Positions 49,138 to 63,585 of a stretch of DNA of 64,000 bases are shown here, one piece after another. Every line of letters starts with the position of its first letter. The stretch's first letter is position 1. The DNA comes from Styela clava (lineage: Eukaryota; Chordata; Ascidiacea; Stolidobranchia; Styelidae). The DNA lies in contig NC_135258.1 in the NCBI RefSeq assembly GCF_964204865.1, positions 18,724,583 to 18,788,582 on the forward strand, given 5' to 3'. The position numbers and the translations under genes were made by a program. The notes beneath the pieces are model-generated. The model ran no database searches, had not been told where the DNA came from, and worked only from the letters and a program-made list of their open reading frames with translations.

Positions 49138-50830
49138 AAATTTTGACCATGAGAAATTGTATTATATTCGAAAAATAAAACACCACATTTTGCCTTTCTC
49201 AAAAAGCAGATAAAAATGGCCATAATATGTATAAAAATATAGAGAATTTTAGAATAAACAACCCATTTGAGAGGGAATTGAAAAATTTATGTAAAGCATT
49301 ATTTTTAAAAGAAAATTATATGTTTATGATATGTATTTTATATTTACTAATTTTATTTTTATTGTTTTATATCAATGCATTTATTAAAATAACCTAATTA
49401 TGGTATGGATTACTACTGGAATTGAACAAAATAAATACTGGATCATGGATGCAAAATGGAATATGAACTTATTTATATTATATATATTATTTTATATTTA
49501 CCGTAATTAAAATCACTCATTAAGTGAACGAACGAGCATACTGTAATGCTTATTGGGAATACATACCATCTATTAGGCAGAAAACTTATCTGCAGAACAG
49601 AATATGAACCAGCCAAGTGGGGACCTGGGATATTGTATTCATTGATATAGATAGAGATAGTTTATTTTGAAAAGTCCACAATCTGACAATACAAACAAAT
49701 AAAAAATGGAAAGTTCTGGAGAGCGAGCAAAACCTTTAAAAAAGTTCAAAACACGATGAGTATCATGTGCCCGCTGTGTTATAGCAAGTAGTAATGTGTA
49801 ATGAATTTAATTCACTGTGGTAAATGAATTGCTATCTTTTTATTTGTTATGAGCACACTTGCTGGAACTCCATAATCTATTATTTTATTTTTTAGTAACA
49901 CTTTTTATAAAAATATTAAATTGTTTATCATACTTGCATCCATATTTCGCCCTAAATTCCATTCTATGACACTTTCTCTGTATCCAAATATCTATGTACA
50001 TGACCACATTATTTATTTTTTAGTAATACTTCATTTAAAAGTATCATAATGTTTATTATACTTGCTATTCTAGAATTTTATCATTTTTTTGCCCTAAATT
50101 TCATTCTATGATACTTGATCTGTATCCAAATATCTATATGTATATGAGCACTTTATTTATTTTTTAGTACCGGTAATACTTATTTAAAAATAACCTATTG
50201 GGTATCATTGCTATTTCAGTATATTATCAATATTTCGCCTTAAAATTCATTCTATGTTACGTGCTCTGTAGCCGAATATAGATATGTACATGAGCACTTT
50301 ATTTCATATATATATATATTTGCTGGAGAAGGGTCAAATCCTGATCATGTATTATTGTGTGTTACTATCCTCCAAATCACTTGCCAGTCATAATCAAGTA
50401 TTATAATTTGATGTGTTCAAATTATAGTGTATAAAGAAATCTACTCATGATTTCATTACTATTATCAAATGTTTATAATTAAAGTGCTATAATAATAGAA
50501 TTTTCCCTATCTTTGCTTATAAAAAATCCATGTCCTATTACATTCATTTTTAGTAGACAAATTTTCCAAATAATAGATATCCTCGCTAACCCATTTTTAT
50601 GCAGTTGATATGCAATACATGTCAACTTATCAGCTAAATAAATGATGATCTTAGGACAAAACATGATTATTTAGTACTTTCCAAATCAAAAATTCTTGTG
50701 AATAATGTATATAGTGAATACGGTATATGAGAGGTATTGAAGAATTTAACACCGAACCTGTTAAATGACCCGAAATGTTGTAACGTTGTCTCCCAGTCAT
50801 ACACCTGGGCATCTGTTTTTTTTTTTATTA
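49138..50830. other. A+T-rich intergenic sequence
   Basis: No gene is visible. A fragment of repeat L lies at about 49540-49645 (CTTATTGGGAATACATACC, CAGAATATGAACCAGCC). A tandem repeat occupies 49850-50310. A TA microsatellite is at about 50308. Confidence 0.5.
49850..50310. repeat. About 130-145-bp tandem repeat, three units
   Basis: TTTAGTAA-type words at 49891, 50019 and 50163 are each followed by ATACTTGC/ATTGCTA, CGCCCTAAATT, CATTCTATGA, CTGTATCCAAATAT and ATGTACATGA words. The units are diverged and slightly different in length. Confidence 0.75.
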
Positions 50831-52252
50831 TTGGACACGTAGTGGACATAACGATCGTTTCAATATTATGTTGTTGTTCTTGTTCTTGTTCTTGTTCTTT
50901 GACACGTTTTTAAAAAGTCGCTTTTCTCTTTGATTACTGGACTAATTGCTTTGAAATTTTCAGTGGTTGAAGATGAAATTTTTCTCCAGAAGGCTATTAC
51001 TTTTATTTATTTCAAATATTTCTGTTAGCTCTGTAAGATTTGTTTTTGTTTGCTATGACGTCATTAAACGTTCTAAGGATATCGGACGCCATTTTGTGTC
51101 CAACGGACCACCTTGCAATTTCAATTCACGCTGTCACAAGACAGGACCTTCTAAAGATAGAGAAGTTCTGGTACCGTAACACAGCGCGGTGACACTGAAC
51201 TAACTCGTAGCTGTCAAAAGCTTGAAAATCCATACAAATATGAGAAATAAAAAGATGAAACTTGGCAGGTAGGTAGAGTTGTGTTTCTTTTAACCATATT
51301 TGAAAGTTTCGCGTTTCTACATTTGAAGGAGGGGGAATAGGGGGTGTGCATTTCCAATACGTCGATAATATCTTTGTCAACCAATTTGCGGCCACCGTGT
51401 TTTCGTCTGTTTGATTGCTGTGATGGGGTGCTTTGTTTATAATTTAACGAGTTTTGTTCGAAATAACCGTGTTCTTGAAATATATGACGGTCAGAAATGC
51501 AATTAGAAGCCCAATGTTTTCACGCTGTCACAAGACCAACAATTGTCAACCAATTTGCGACCACCGTGTTTTGTCTGTTTGATTGCTGTATGGCTGCGTA
51601 TGCGATAGTCTCGACGCAGCAGAAACGATGATCAAGGCTTGAAATCCGTGGTCGCACACTGGTCGTTCGGTCGCAAATACGTCTTTCGAGTGCCGTACTT
51701 TGGGGATTTGTATAGCTTTAACCCTTTGTCGTAGAAAGTTAATACGAGGTTTAGCGTGTAGAATAAATGCCGCCAATGCACCCACGGTGAAAAAATTAAC
51801 GGGTTAGATATATTGGTTTTTGTTTTATAGCGGTTTGAATGAAATTGTCCGCAGACTGGCTACACCACCCTAGGCCTGGTGAGTTGTCCGTGTAGTCGAA
51901 TTGTCCATCAGCCCTAAACGGCTATGACAGTCACTGTACCAAAAATTGTACCCCGATTCGGCTGGTGTTAAGTTGACGCATGTTATTTAGTAACGTTTTT
52001 ATGTGAAATGTTTGACTGTGGTTCGGTACCTGATCCGATAATACGGTACATAATTGACTCATATCACGAGATATTTCAACTGATGTTTCAATTGTCACAG
52101 GACCTAAAATATCTATGACAGTCCCTGTACCGTCACGGTACCCCAATACAGGTACTGGTAAGTCACCGCCGGTATGTTAGTCGTTGGTCACCGCATATGA
52201 TTTTTGGGGAATTGTTCTGCGTGTCCATATATTTGAGCATTGCTCTCTTGTA
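50831..52252 (+). repeat. Long repeat R, copy 1 (about 1.4 kb)
   Basis: The block from TTATTGGACACGTAGTGG to TTGAGCATTGCTCTCTTGT recurs at 56165-57776 with very few differences outside one insertion. It has no long frame, no terminal inverted repeat and no target duplication that I can see, and the start and end do not look like an LTR. The nature of this repeat is unknown. Confidence 0.85.
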
Positions 52253-52830
52253 ATTTATATATGTTCATGGTTTGACGAACGAAATAAACTCTCTCGCTCT
52301 ATCAGTTTAAAATACTGACTTCTGGACTTGACTAATTTTATACATATCAAAACTTGTAAATATTTGCATATCAAAACTTGTCATTTATTTCGTTCCATCC
52401 ATGTATTTTCCACATGTTTTTCCAATAAAAGATACTTACGCCTTACTACTGTTATTTGTAGCTTATTATTGTTAGCTAATTATTTTTGAGGTGGGGAGCA
52501 AGACTTCACAAATTCTAAAAAGGGGGTGCGGCTTGAAAAGTTTGGGAATGTTTGTATGTTGTAGACCCTAACCTGGTACACATGGTTCCGGTGTCTACCA
52601 ACTGGGTTTACATACTTCAAGAGTACCTTTTTGTATTACAGTTGGGAAACAGAAAAAGCTGAATGTCGGTCTTATTCCATCTGTAAATTTACCAAAAACT
52701 CCACAAAGAATGAACAATGTGTATTATCGATGAAATGAAAAGTGACATATAAAAAATACAGCTGTAGAAAATATTTTGCATTACAGAAAAATTAGTTCAC
52801 ATATTAAATATTTTACATTACAAAAAAAAT

Positions 52831-53026
52831 GGTGCTCCAGAAGTATGTGTACCAATATGAAGGTAACTAATTTTGTTCGCCTACTTTATATCAAGTTGTG
52901 TAAATGGACTAAATTCTATCGGTAGGGGGATATTCACTTGTGTAACACAGACAATTCCCGAACTTTTAATAGAACAAAAATAAGGAGAATCGTAACCTAA
53001 TCTGGTACACATACTACGAGTGTACC
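52831..53026. mobile_element. MITE family M1, decayed copy
   Basis: It starts GGTGCTCCAGAAGTATG and ends near ACATACTACGAGTGTACC. A half copy precedes it at about 52,550-52,627 (CCCTAACCTGGTACACATGG, TACATACTTCAAGAGTACC). Confidence 0.6.
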
Positions 53027-53164
53027 GAAAAAACAGCCCACATAATAAAAGCAGTTATGGAAATACTTTACAATACAGAAAAATTAATTCACATAGTAAA
53101 TAGCAGACAAAGGAAATATTTTGCATTGCAGAAAAAAAAGCTCACATATTTAATAGCAGTCATG

Positions 53165-53999
53165 AAATATTTCTCACTATTGATTACAAAAGTATAATTG
53201 CATCCAAATCCACAGTATCTATACGACTATATAAAGAATCGTTAAAATTAAATAATATGCAAGAATCATATTAATAACAAAATGTATTCTAATCAATTTT
53301 AATATATCTAAAACAAAATCTTCATAAATATTTTTTGTAAATTCACAATACATGAAAATATGTGAAACAAACTCAGGTTCTCCATTACATAATACACACA
53401 TTTCATTCCCTGCTTTTCTTCCAATTTCTGGCTTTTGTTTTCAATGACAAGATATCCCAGAGTAATTTATAGTTAAAATCAGTATTTTTAATAAGTAAAC
53501 GAATAGCTCGCAGAGCCATGTGATTCATATGGAGGACAGAGCTATGATTGAGAGAGGCCGTGGTTCGCCATATATTTAGGACTTCTTTTCGGCTTTCCTC
53601 TCCCCTTGGATAAATATGTAAATCCCATGTTATATTAATTAATAAATACATGAATACCCGCACTCCTCTCGGCGACTGGTTCATATTCCGTTCTGTAGAT
53701 ACGTTTTCTGTCTAATAGATATGCATTCCCAATAAGCATATGCTCATAGTTGTATGCTTTCAGCGTACCATACTTCGAAACCCAAAATCAAATATGTATT
53801 GAAGAATTAAAGACCTCAAGTCAAGTTAATACGGCCAATTTCGCACCCGACTCGGCTGAAGCAAGGGATTTTGGCAGCGAGCAATGCGTTTTCTTAATAT
53901 GCAACGAACCATTTAGCTGGACGACGTAAAAATGCAGGGAACAATGCCATAATGAGCAAATCTTTGCAAGTTTCCACTCATTGTATATATGCTCATTGG
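53165..53999 (-). mobile_element. LINE-like repeat L, inverted copy
   Basis: The minus strand carries the same two frames as 48200-48890: 53684-53403 (N-Q-S-P-R-G-V-R) and 53401-53219 (C-V-L-C-N-G-E-P-E-F-V-S-H). It also has about 150 bases that are missing from the first copy. The two copies could form a 5-kb inverted repeat. Confidence 0.65.
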
Positions 54000-54593
54000 T
54001 TAGCATTAAATTCCAAGTAAATATTTCCACATTTCATGATTCGATCGGCGCTACACGCGAGCGTGTTTGTGTATATATTCACCAAACACCGTCAAGAAAA
54101 CAGAGGCGAGCTACACGTGACTGTGGAATTTCGCTGTGAACGACGCATTGTTTTTAATTTATACACTCCTCACGCCCTCGTGAATTGAACTTTTGGCGCA
54201 CTGTTTTAATTTCATCATAATTTTAAATTTCAATGGCAAGATATCCCAGAGTAATTTATAGTTAAAATCCGTATTTTTAATAAGTATACCAAAAGCTCAC
54301 AAAGTCCAGGCAGCCTAGGCTTTATCGGCTTTCTTCTCCCCCTGGATAAATATGTAAGTCCCATGTTATATCACTGAATAAATACAGCAATAACCGCACC
54401 CCACGTGGCGACTGATTCATATTCTGTTCTGTAGCTACGTTTTCTGCCTAATAGATATGTATTCCCAATATGCATATGCTCATAGTTAGTATGCTTTCAA
54501 CGTACCATACTTCGAAACCCAAAACCGAACACGAATCGAAAAATCAAAAGCCTCAATACGGCCAATTTTGCACTCGACCCAGCTGAAACAAGG

Positions 54594-54936
54594 ATAGGAT
54601 AGGATAGGATTTACATATTTATCCCGGGGGAGAGGAAAGCCGATAAGACGCCTTATCCATATGGCGAACCACGGCCTCTCGTCCGGTTACCATTCCAAGT
54701 CGGGTATGGGATTAGTTATATATTGTTTGTTTACGGAAGCATGAACTTGGTGGTGGAGGAAGCCGTAACCGACCATCGGTTACGTGAACCACCCAACGAC
54801 GGCGAGGAGGCCAGCAATCCTCTCGCACATAACCATTCCTGCAGGGGATTCGAACCTGCGAACCCACGCAGAGTAATTAGAGGTGCGGTGGCGAGCGTAT
54901 TCCTAACGCTTAGCCCGTTGAGCCACACCGCCGCGC
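54594..54936 (-). mobile_element. tRNA-derived SINE family B, full length
   Basis: On the minus strand the head starts GGCGCGGCGGTGTGGCTCAA, with a pol III A box and B box, followed by a body and an (ATCCT)n tail at the plus-strand left end. The 5-bp target duplication CAAGG flanks it (54589-54593 and 54937-54941). The uninterrupted repeat L copy at 53,870 preserves the empty site. The head resembles a serine- or leucine-type tRNA, but a cloverleaf was not computed. Confidence 0.88.
54846..54925 (-). promoter_or_regulatory. Internal RNA polymerase III promoter of the SINE
   Basis: On the minus strand, TGGCTCAACGGG (54925-54914) is a good A box and GGTTCGAATCC (54856-54846) is a consensus B box. 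They are spaced about 58 bases apart, as in tRNA genes with a long variable arm. Confidence 0.8.
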
Positions 54937-55638
54937 CAAGGGATTTTTGCAGCGAACGATGTGCTTTCTTCATATACAACGAACCATTTAGCTGGACGAC
55001 GTAAAAAATGAAGGGTACAATGGATTAATGAGCAAATATTTGGAAGTTTCCACTCATTGTATATATGCTCATTGATACTATACGTACAGCCAACATAACA
55101 ATACGGAATAACCATTTCCGACAGCCAAACAAAACGGAAACGTATGATCCGACTTGCAACTGACAGGAGCCAAATGAACGTTTTTGTTTTTTTTGCCGTC
55201 CAGTAAACAGAGTCACGTTACCCGTGTCCCCTATATTTATTATATATCTTTTAACGGGCCTAGCTGATTTTTTTAAATAATGTGTTCCGATTATTTTTAC
55301 ATGGTAGCTTTTCTCTAGTTAGTTTTTCGTAAATTGTATTTGAAAGATTACTTCTCGGTTATTCAGGACATGTAAATACTTTGTCGTTAAATTTTAGAAT
55401 GATTCAGATTCAGATATTTTATTTCGTCATGCATGAAACATTATCATCAAATAATTATAATAATAAATTTAAATAAAAAATAAAAGACACACAATGACTC
55501 AAATTTCTTCTTGCGTGCGTCTATGATTTTATATTTATTTTGACTTGTTTTAAATCTTAGTCTTGCGTAATTATTTGATTGCTATGAAATCTGCTATTCT
55601 GGTGTACAATAATTTATGTCTGAAATAGTTATAATCTA

Positions 55639-56144
55639 TGGACCTTTCCCCGACCTTTGACCCTCGAAAAATTACTCCCTATACTTTACCATGGCAAAAT
55701 TTTCGGGGCTATTTTAAGAGTGCTTTTGCGAGTTGGCGCCTGTAAAATAGGGTATGTGTTTCAAACCATCATTATGATTCATCGCATACAACAATCTGTT
55801 TTTTTTTTTAAATTACCGGTAAAGAATTTTAGCCTAGTCTCTCACAGCTATTTCTACACTAATTTTTTATTACTGCAATTAAATTAAAACTTCTAGGAAG
55901 ACAGAGTGATCATTGAATTATCTGATTTATATTTTAAGTTTCCGAAACACAACAGAAAACTAACGAATAAAGTTCAAAAACGCAGAAACGAAGTAAAGTT
56001 TACGACCACGCTTTAAAATCTGTCTGAGTGAAAAAAGTGTCTGAGCGGAAGCGAAAAAGAAGCATTGTTACGTCACTTTTGCATCATTCTGATTGGCCAA
56101 TGTCCCCAAAAAAACAAGGATGTCGATGCTCGGGGAAAGGTCCA
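55639..56144. mobile_element. MITE family M2, cleaner copy
   Basis: It begins TGGACCTTTCCCCGACC and ends CGGGGAAAGGTCCA, inverted repeats of about 14 bases. It is about 506 bp long with no coding sequence. The nearest relative is at 44390-44732. A target duplication is not clear. Confidence 0.8.
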
Positions 56145-56164
56145 TTGCATGGCCAAATAGAGTT

Positions 56165-57776
56165 ATTTATTGGACACGTAGTGGACATAACGATCGTTTC
56201 AATATTATGTTGTTGTTGTTGTTCTTGTTCTTTGACACGTTTTTAAAAAGTCGCTTTTCTCTTTGATTACTGGACTAATTGCTTTGAAATTTTCAGTGGT
56301 TGAAGATGAAATTTTTCTCCAGAAGGCTATTACTTTTATTTATTTCAAATATTTCTGTTAGCTCTGTAAGATTTGTTTTTGTTTGCTATGACGTCACTAA
56401 ACGTTCTAAGGATATCGGACGCCATTTTGTGTCCAACGGACCATCTTGCAATTTCAATTCACGCTGTCACAAGACAGGAGTTCTGGTACCGTAACACAGC
56501 GCGGTGACACTGAACTAACTCGTAGCTGTCAAAAGCTTGAAAATCCATACAAATATGAGAAATAAAAAGATGAAACTTGGCAGGTGGGTAGAGTTGTGTT
56601 TCTTTTAACCATATTTGAAAGTTTCGCGTTTCTACATTTGAAGGAGGGGGAATAGGGGGTGTGCATTTCCGATACGTCGATAATATCTTTGTCAACCAAT
56701 TTGCGATCACCGTGTTTTCGTCTGTTTGATTGCTGTGATGTTTTGCTTTGTTTATAATTTAACGAGTTTTGTTCGAAATAACCGTGTTCTTGAAATATAT
56801 GACGGCCAGAAATGCAATTAGAAGCCCAATGTTTGCACGCTGTCACAAGACAGGAACTTCTAAAGATAGAGTAGTTCTGGTACCGTAACACAGCGCGGTG
56901 ACACTGAACTAACTCGTAGCTGTCAAAAGCTTGAAAATCCATACAAATATAAGAGATAAAAAGATGAAACTTGGCAGGTGGGTAGAGTTGTGTTAACCAT
57001 CTTTGATAGTTACTTCTCTCCCCCGGGATAAATATGTAAATCCTATCCTAATACGTCGATAATATCTTTGTCAACCAATTTGCGACCACCGTGTTTTGTC
57101 TGTTTGATTGCTGTATGGCTGCGTATGCGGTAGTCTCGACGCAGCAGAAACGATGATCAAGGCTTGAAATCCGTGGTCGCACACTGGTCGTTCGGTCGCA
57201 AATACGTCTTTCGAGTGCCGTACTTTGGGGATTTGTATAGCTTTAACCCTTTGTCGTAGAAAGTTAATACGAGGTTTAGCGTGTAGAATAAATGCCGCCA
57301 ATGCACCCACGGTGAAAAAATTAATGGGTTAGATATATTGGTTTTTGTTTTATAGCGGTTTGAATGAAATTGTCCGCAGACTGGCTACACCACCCTAGGC
57401 CTGGTGAGTTGTCCGTGTAGTCGAATTGTCCAACAGCCCTAAACGGCTATGACAGTCACTGTACCAAAAATTGTACCCCGATTCGGCTGGTGTTAAGTTG
57501 ACGCATGTTATTTAGTAACGTTTTTATGTGAAATGTTTGACTGTGGTTCGGTACCTGATCCGATAATACGGTACATAATTGACTCATATCACGAGATATT
57601 TCAACTGATGTTTCAATTGTCACAGGACCTAAAATATCTATGACAGTCCCTGTACCGTCACGGTACCCCGATACAGGTACTGGTAAGTCACCGCCGGTAT
57701 GTTAGTCGTTGGTCACCGCATATGATTTTTGGGGAATTGTTCTGCGTGTCCATATATTTGAGCATTGCTCTCTTGT
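56165..57776 (+). repeat. Long repeat R, copy 2 (about 1.6 kb)
   Basis: It matches 50831-52252. It contains an extra internal duplication (the block GCACGCTGTCACAAGACAGG to about 56,600 recurs from 56,837) and, at about 57,012-57,045, a short insert matching the tail of SINE B (CCCGGGATAAATATGTAAAT). The start TTATTGGACACGTAGTGG and end GCATTGCTCTCTTGT agree with copy 1. Confidence 0.85.
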
Positions 57777-60284
57777 TGTCTTATCCAATGGCGCCCCTAG
57801 CGAAACGTGTGAATAACGCCATTGCGCAGGACGGTACGGTAGCCTACATTCGTTGACTCATTCGTTACGGTAAGTTAGATAAGCAGGCTCATCTGCGGAG
57901 CTACGGTACCGGTAATTCTTTACATTGAATTACGGCATCCGAGAATCTGGAAAACGCCTAATAGCATGATGAGCGTTTTTATGATTATTTGTCTAATTCT
58001 TTAAAAAAAATTTGTTTTCCATTTCCCTAAATGCTAATATCGGTTAAATTTATAATATATATAGTATAACTACTGAAAATGAAAAAAAAATGTATGCACA
58101 ATGGTCACTGTATTACATGGATTGACATTTCATGAATGTGGACACAATTTAAATTGGATATTTGAACTAATATGGGTAAATGTAGGCCTATCTGGATTAT
58201 TTAATATTTGTGATTATTTATCTATCAACTATTATCTATGAACGAGACTCGGATATTCGGGTCGCCTGAATATATTCTATTTCCGTATTCTCTTAGTATT
58301 TAATGTTCGTTATTTTATTCCTTTATAAAATTTGATGTTAGACTTCCTAAAACCATTACTGGTTTATCGCGTCTTCCTTCACACTAAAATGCATTTTTTT
58401 CTTTTTTTACTTAATCCTATTCGTATCATGTGTATTTTCGGCATGTGTAAAAATAAACTACTGATACTGATATCATGTAGCCTATTGTATACTTATCACC
58501 TAAATTAATTGGAAATTGGGATTCATGCAATTAAATTGACATAATATATCTGGATAAACCAAAACTATCATTTTCATAAATCCGATTTAGCTATGGATTT
58601 AAATTTTTCAAAAAAAAAAAAGAATTAGGGCACACCGACATTATTCCATACGATCATGGTCCTGAATAGCTGTTCGGCTGTAGGCGGATAGTGATGCAGT
58701 CTTGTTTGTTTTATAGACTACTCAGTCAGTCCAGAGACAGAGAGACCCCGAGAATACTGGCATACGACACCTATTTCCCTCACACTCTGACACTGGCAGA
58801 CTGGCGAACCATCACCTCACTCTCAGAAATAAAACAGTTCCTCTCCTGAGTAGGCTATACTTATACCCATATTGCATATAGAAATTGCACCATATTAGTT
58901 TTCAAGCCGCCAAGGGCTGAAGAGTACAAGTTAGCTTTTTCAGTTTGTCCAAAGACGGTACCGTACCTGTACGAACTGCTGTATAGTCTGATAGTCATGT
59001 GTTCTAAGCTTGTTGACTAAATCACCTTCATTTTTAGCTTATGCAATAATATATTTCTATTCAAGGGATTTTTAAATATTGAATACATTCCAAATTCATT
59101 GGTTACAAGTTCATGTGGAAAATTACATTAATCGTTAACATTATATCCTCAACGAGGGGGGCGAAGCCATTTTCGATCGCGAGCCATTTTATCAGTCAAC
59201 GCCGAGTAAGCGGGCCGCACAACTTTTAGTCATACTATGATGCCTATTAATTTTCATAAACTAAAACGGACAACCAGACAACTGCATCCATACAACTGAA
59301 GTTATTTAATGCAGTAATGATATATTGCAGTATAAAGAACATTCATTGCATGTTTTGCCTAGTGAGATATTGGAAACTTTTTCGCTTTACTAAGCGCTTT
59401 ATACTAGGACGAACTGGCGATTTGGAAACTTTCAACTGCATACTAAGATTTTTATCTGTCAGTATTGACCTGCTGACCTGTATCGATTGAGTTTGGTCTC
59501 GGGTGGCGTCATCTCACTCGGCCGGCTGTTGGAACTGAATTTCCGCTTAAAAAACGCAGCATTTTTGACTCGACTAAAACAACATGAATATAAAGGTCAA
59601 TGTTTTTTCTCTTTCGTTTTTTACTAGTTGAGATATACCCGTTTGTCTGACAGCTCAAAATCCACAATTTGTCAATAAAAATGTTCTAAATTTTTCCTAA
59701 ATTCAAATATTTGACTCAGAAACGAGGGCATCTAACACGAAGGCAAATGTGTAAAAACATGCCATGTTTGTCTTGATACCGTAACAATATGAATCAATCG
59801 CGGTGTGCAGCGGCCGGTGCATGACCAAACTTGTGTTTTTTGCAATTTAGATTATGCATTCTTTCAATATATTGTGTGGTGTCGGTTTGTCAATATGAGG
59901 GCCTATAGTACTGTGTATATAATACATTCACTGTTAAAATTGATGCTGGGACTATTTATAGAATCGGTGAACTGTATCATACTGTAATTTCATCGCTTGG
60001 CATTAAATAACTTCGGAAATTTAAACATTTTTGGAAGAAGTCTCAAACACATTTATGTATCATTAAAGGAAAAGTAATATGGTCCACACTCGACAATGAT
60101 AAATATTCCAAATTTGTCTTCGGATGAGATATAAAGAACAAATCATATCTTATTAAAGAGAAGTAATTTAATAGATTCTAGTACAGTCAATTATTTCTGT
60201 GTGATGTTTTGGTATTCAGAAATCTACAGACCTAACCCTAGTTCTTTAGTATGGTGATAACATCAGGATATCTAGAAAAAAAAC
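57777..60284. other. Intergenic, no gene recognised
   Basis: A+T-rich sequence with only short frames. Around 59,155-59,225 there is a G-run next to GAGCCATTTTATCAGTC and GCGGGCCGCAC, suggestive of a hAT-like end, but I could not find its partner. Confidence 0.5.
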
Positions 60285-60520
60285 GGTGCTCCCGAAGTAT
60301 GCGAACCAAGATGGCAGACATCGGAACGTAACATGGGTAACAGGTTAGGGTTAGGCGATAATTTTTTTCCAATTTTCCTCATTTTAGTCCTATTATCAGT
60401 TCGAAGACTAGCCAAGAGCCTCCCGTAGTATTTATACCTAAAATTATGGCCTAACCCCAACCTAGTACACATATTACATTCCGATGTCCGCCATCTTGGT
60501 TCGCATACTTCGGAAGCCCC
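60285..60520. mobile_element. MITE family M1, well-preserved copy (inverted)
   Basis: It starts GGTGCTCCCGAAGTATGCG and ends with CGCATACTTCGGAAGCCCC. It is very similar to 48902-49137 in the opposite orientation, which indicates recent activity of the family. Confidence 0.85.
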
Positions 60521-61344
60521 AAAAAAACAATATGCTTTGAAGATTAGGATTAGGAATTTCAATATGATATTTTGCTATTAGTGTACCACCTCACAGCTGC
60601 GGATCATATATCCATATTACTGTGTTGTAACTGTATTAAAATTATCATTTTTCTTGATATTACAGTTTTAATATTATTTTGCAGCACATTGCAAATAAAC
60701 TTTGTAGTTCAATATTTTCAAGTGATGTATTACAGTGCGTCTTATTCAGTATCGGGTTGTTGATGACCGGATTGGCCACTGCTTGTTTTCTGCAGTTTGT
60801 TGACAATCTAGAGGTCAAAACCAAGTGCTACTCCCTGAAGTAAATACACAAAACAGGAGGAACAGAAAATTCAAGATGGAAAACACATTCAAAATGAAAG
60901 TGAGCAAAAAAATCTCATCTTGATCTCTATAATTACAACAGCTAACATTTACTACTTTAACCTTCAGTAACCATGTATTGATGTAAAAATTGCAATCAAT
61001 TTTTTGGTGTTAAATTATATTTTTTATAAATTGCGTATTAGCTTTGTAACAAGAGCATTACGTGTCAATGACAGCCTATCAACGGTTCCAAAAAAATGGG
61101 CGGACAAATTGAAAAAAAATTACAAAAATATAAATGATTTTTCGTCCGGTTTTCTAATCGAAGTTTGAAGCGATATTTGCCAGAGTGTTCAATGAAGAGG
61201 CACAGGATATTAAAAATCAAGAAAATACGTTTTCCTCATTTTTTCAAAACAGTTGTTTCATAATCTTTGACACCGCTTTGGTGAAGCCCTCGATATTGAC
61301 TCGGATTTCCACAAATCACTGATCGGCAATTTGTTTTTTTATAG
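60521..61344. other. Upstream region of U2SURP
   Basis: No clear exon is found. U2SURP coding appears to start upstream of the acceptor TTTTTTTATAG at 61344, so a short first exon should lie here or further left, but none is convincing. A trans-splice acceptor is the alternative. Confidence 0.4.

Positions 61345-63585
<2,241 letters not shown>

Larger units (their letters stand above)
54240..55082 (-). mobile_element. LINE-like repeat L, copy interrupted by a SINE
   Basis: The minus strand from 55082 starts ATCAATGAGCATATATAC and runs parallel to the copy at 53999-53165. It is broken after CAAAAATCCCTTG by the SINE at 54594-54936, resumes with TTTCAGCTGGGTCGAGTGC and ends near 54240. It is older than the other copies, with many substitutions. 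Confidence 0.7.

Noticed and set aside
48884..49213. 109-codon frame matching one at 60272-60562
   Set aside because: Both are readings through MITE M1 copies. The shared sequence comes from the transposon, not from a conserved protein.
51126..51785. Similar short frames in 51126-51785 and 56459-57310
   Set aside because: They are parallel readings of the two repeat R copies. They lack any domain and are interrupted differently in the two copies.
54845..54936. A functional tRNA gene on the minus strand
   Set aside because: A and B boxes are good, but the sequence continues into a SINE body with an (ATCCT)n tail and a target duplication, so it is a SINE head.
56165..57776. Repeat R copies as LTRs of one retrotransposon
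   Set aside because: There are no TG...CA ends, no primer-binding site or polypurine tract was seen, and the sequence between them contains no gag or pol reading.
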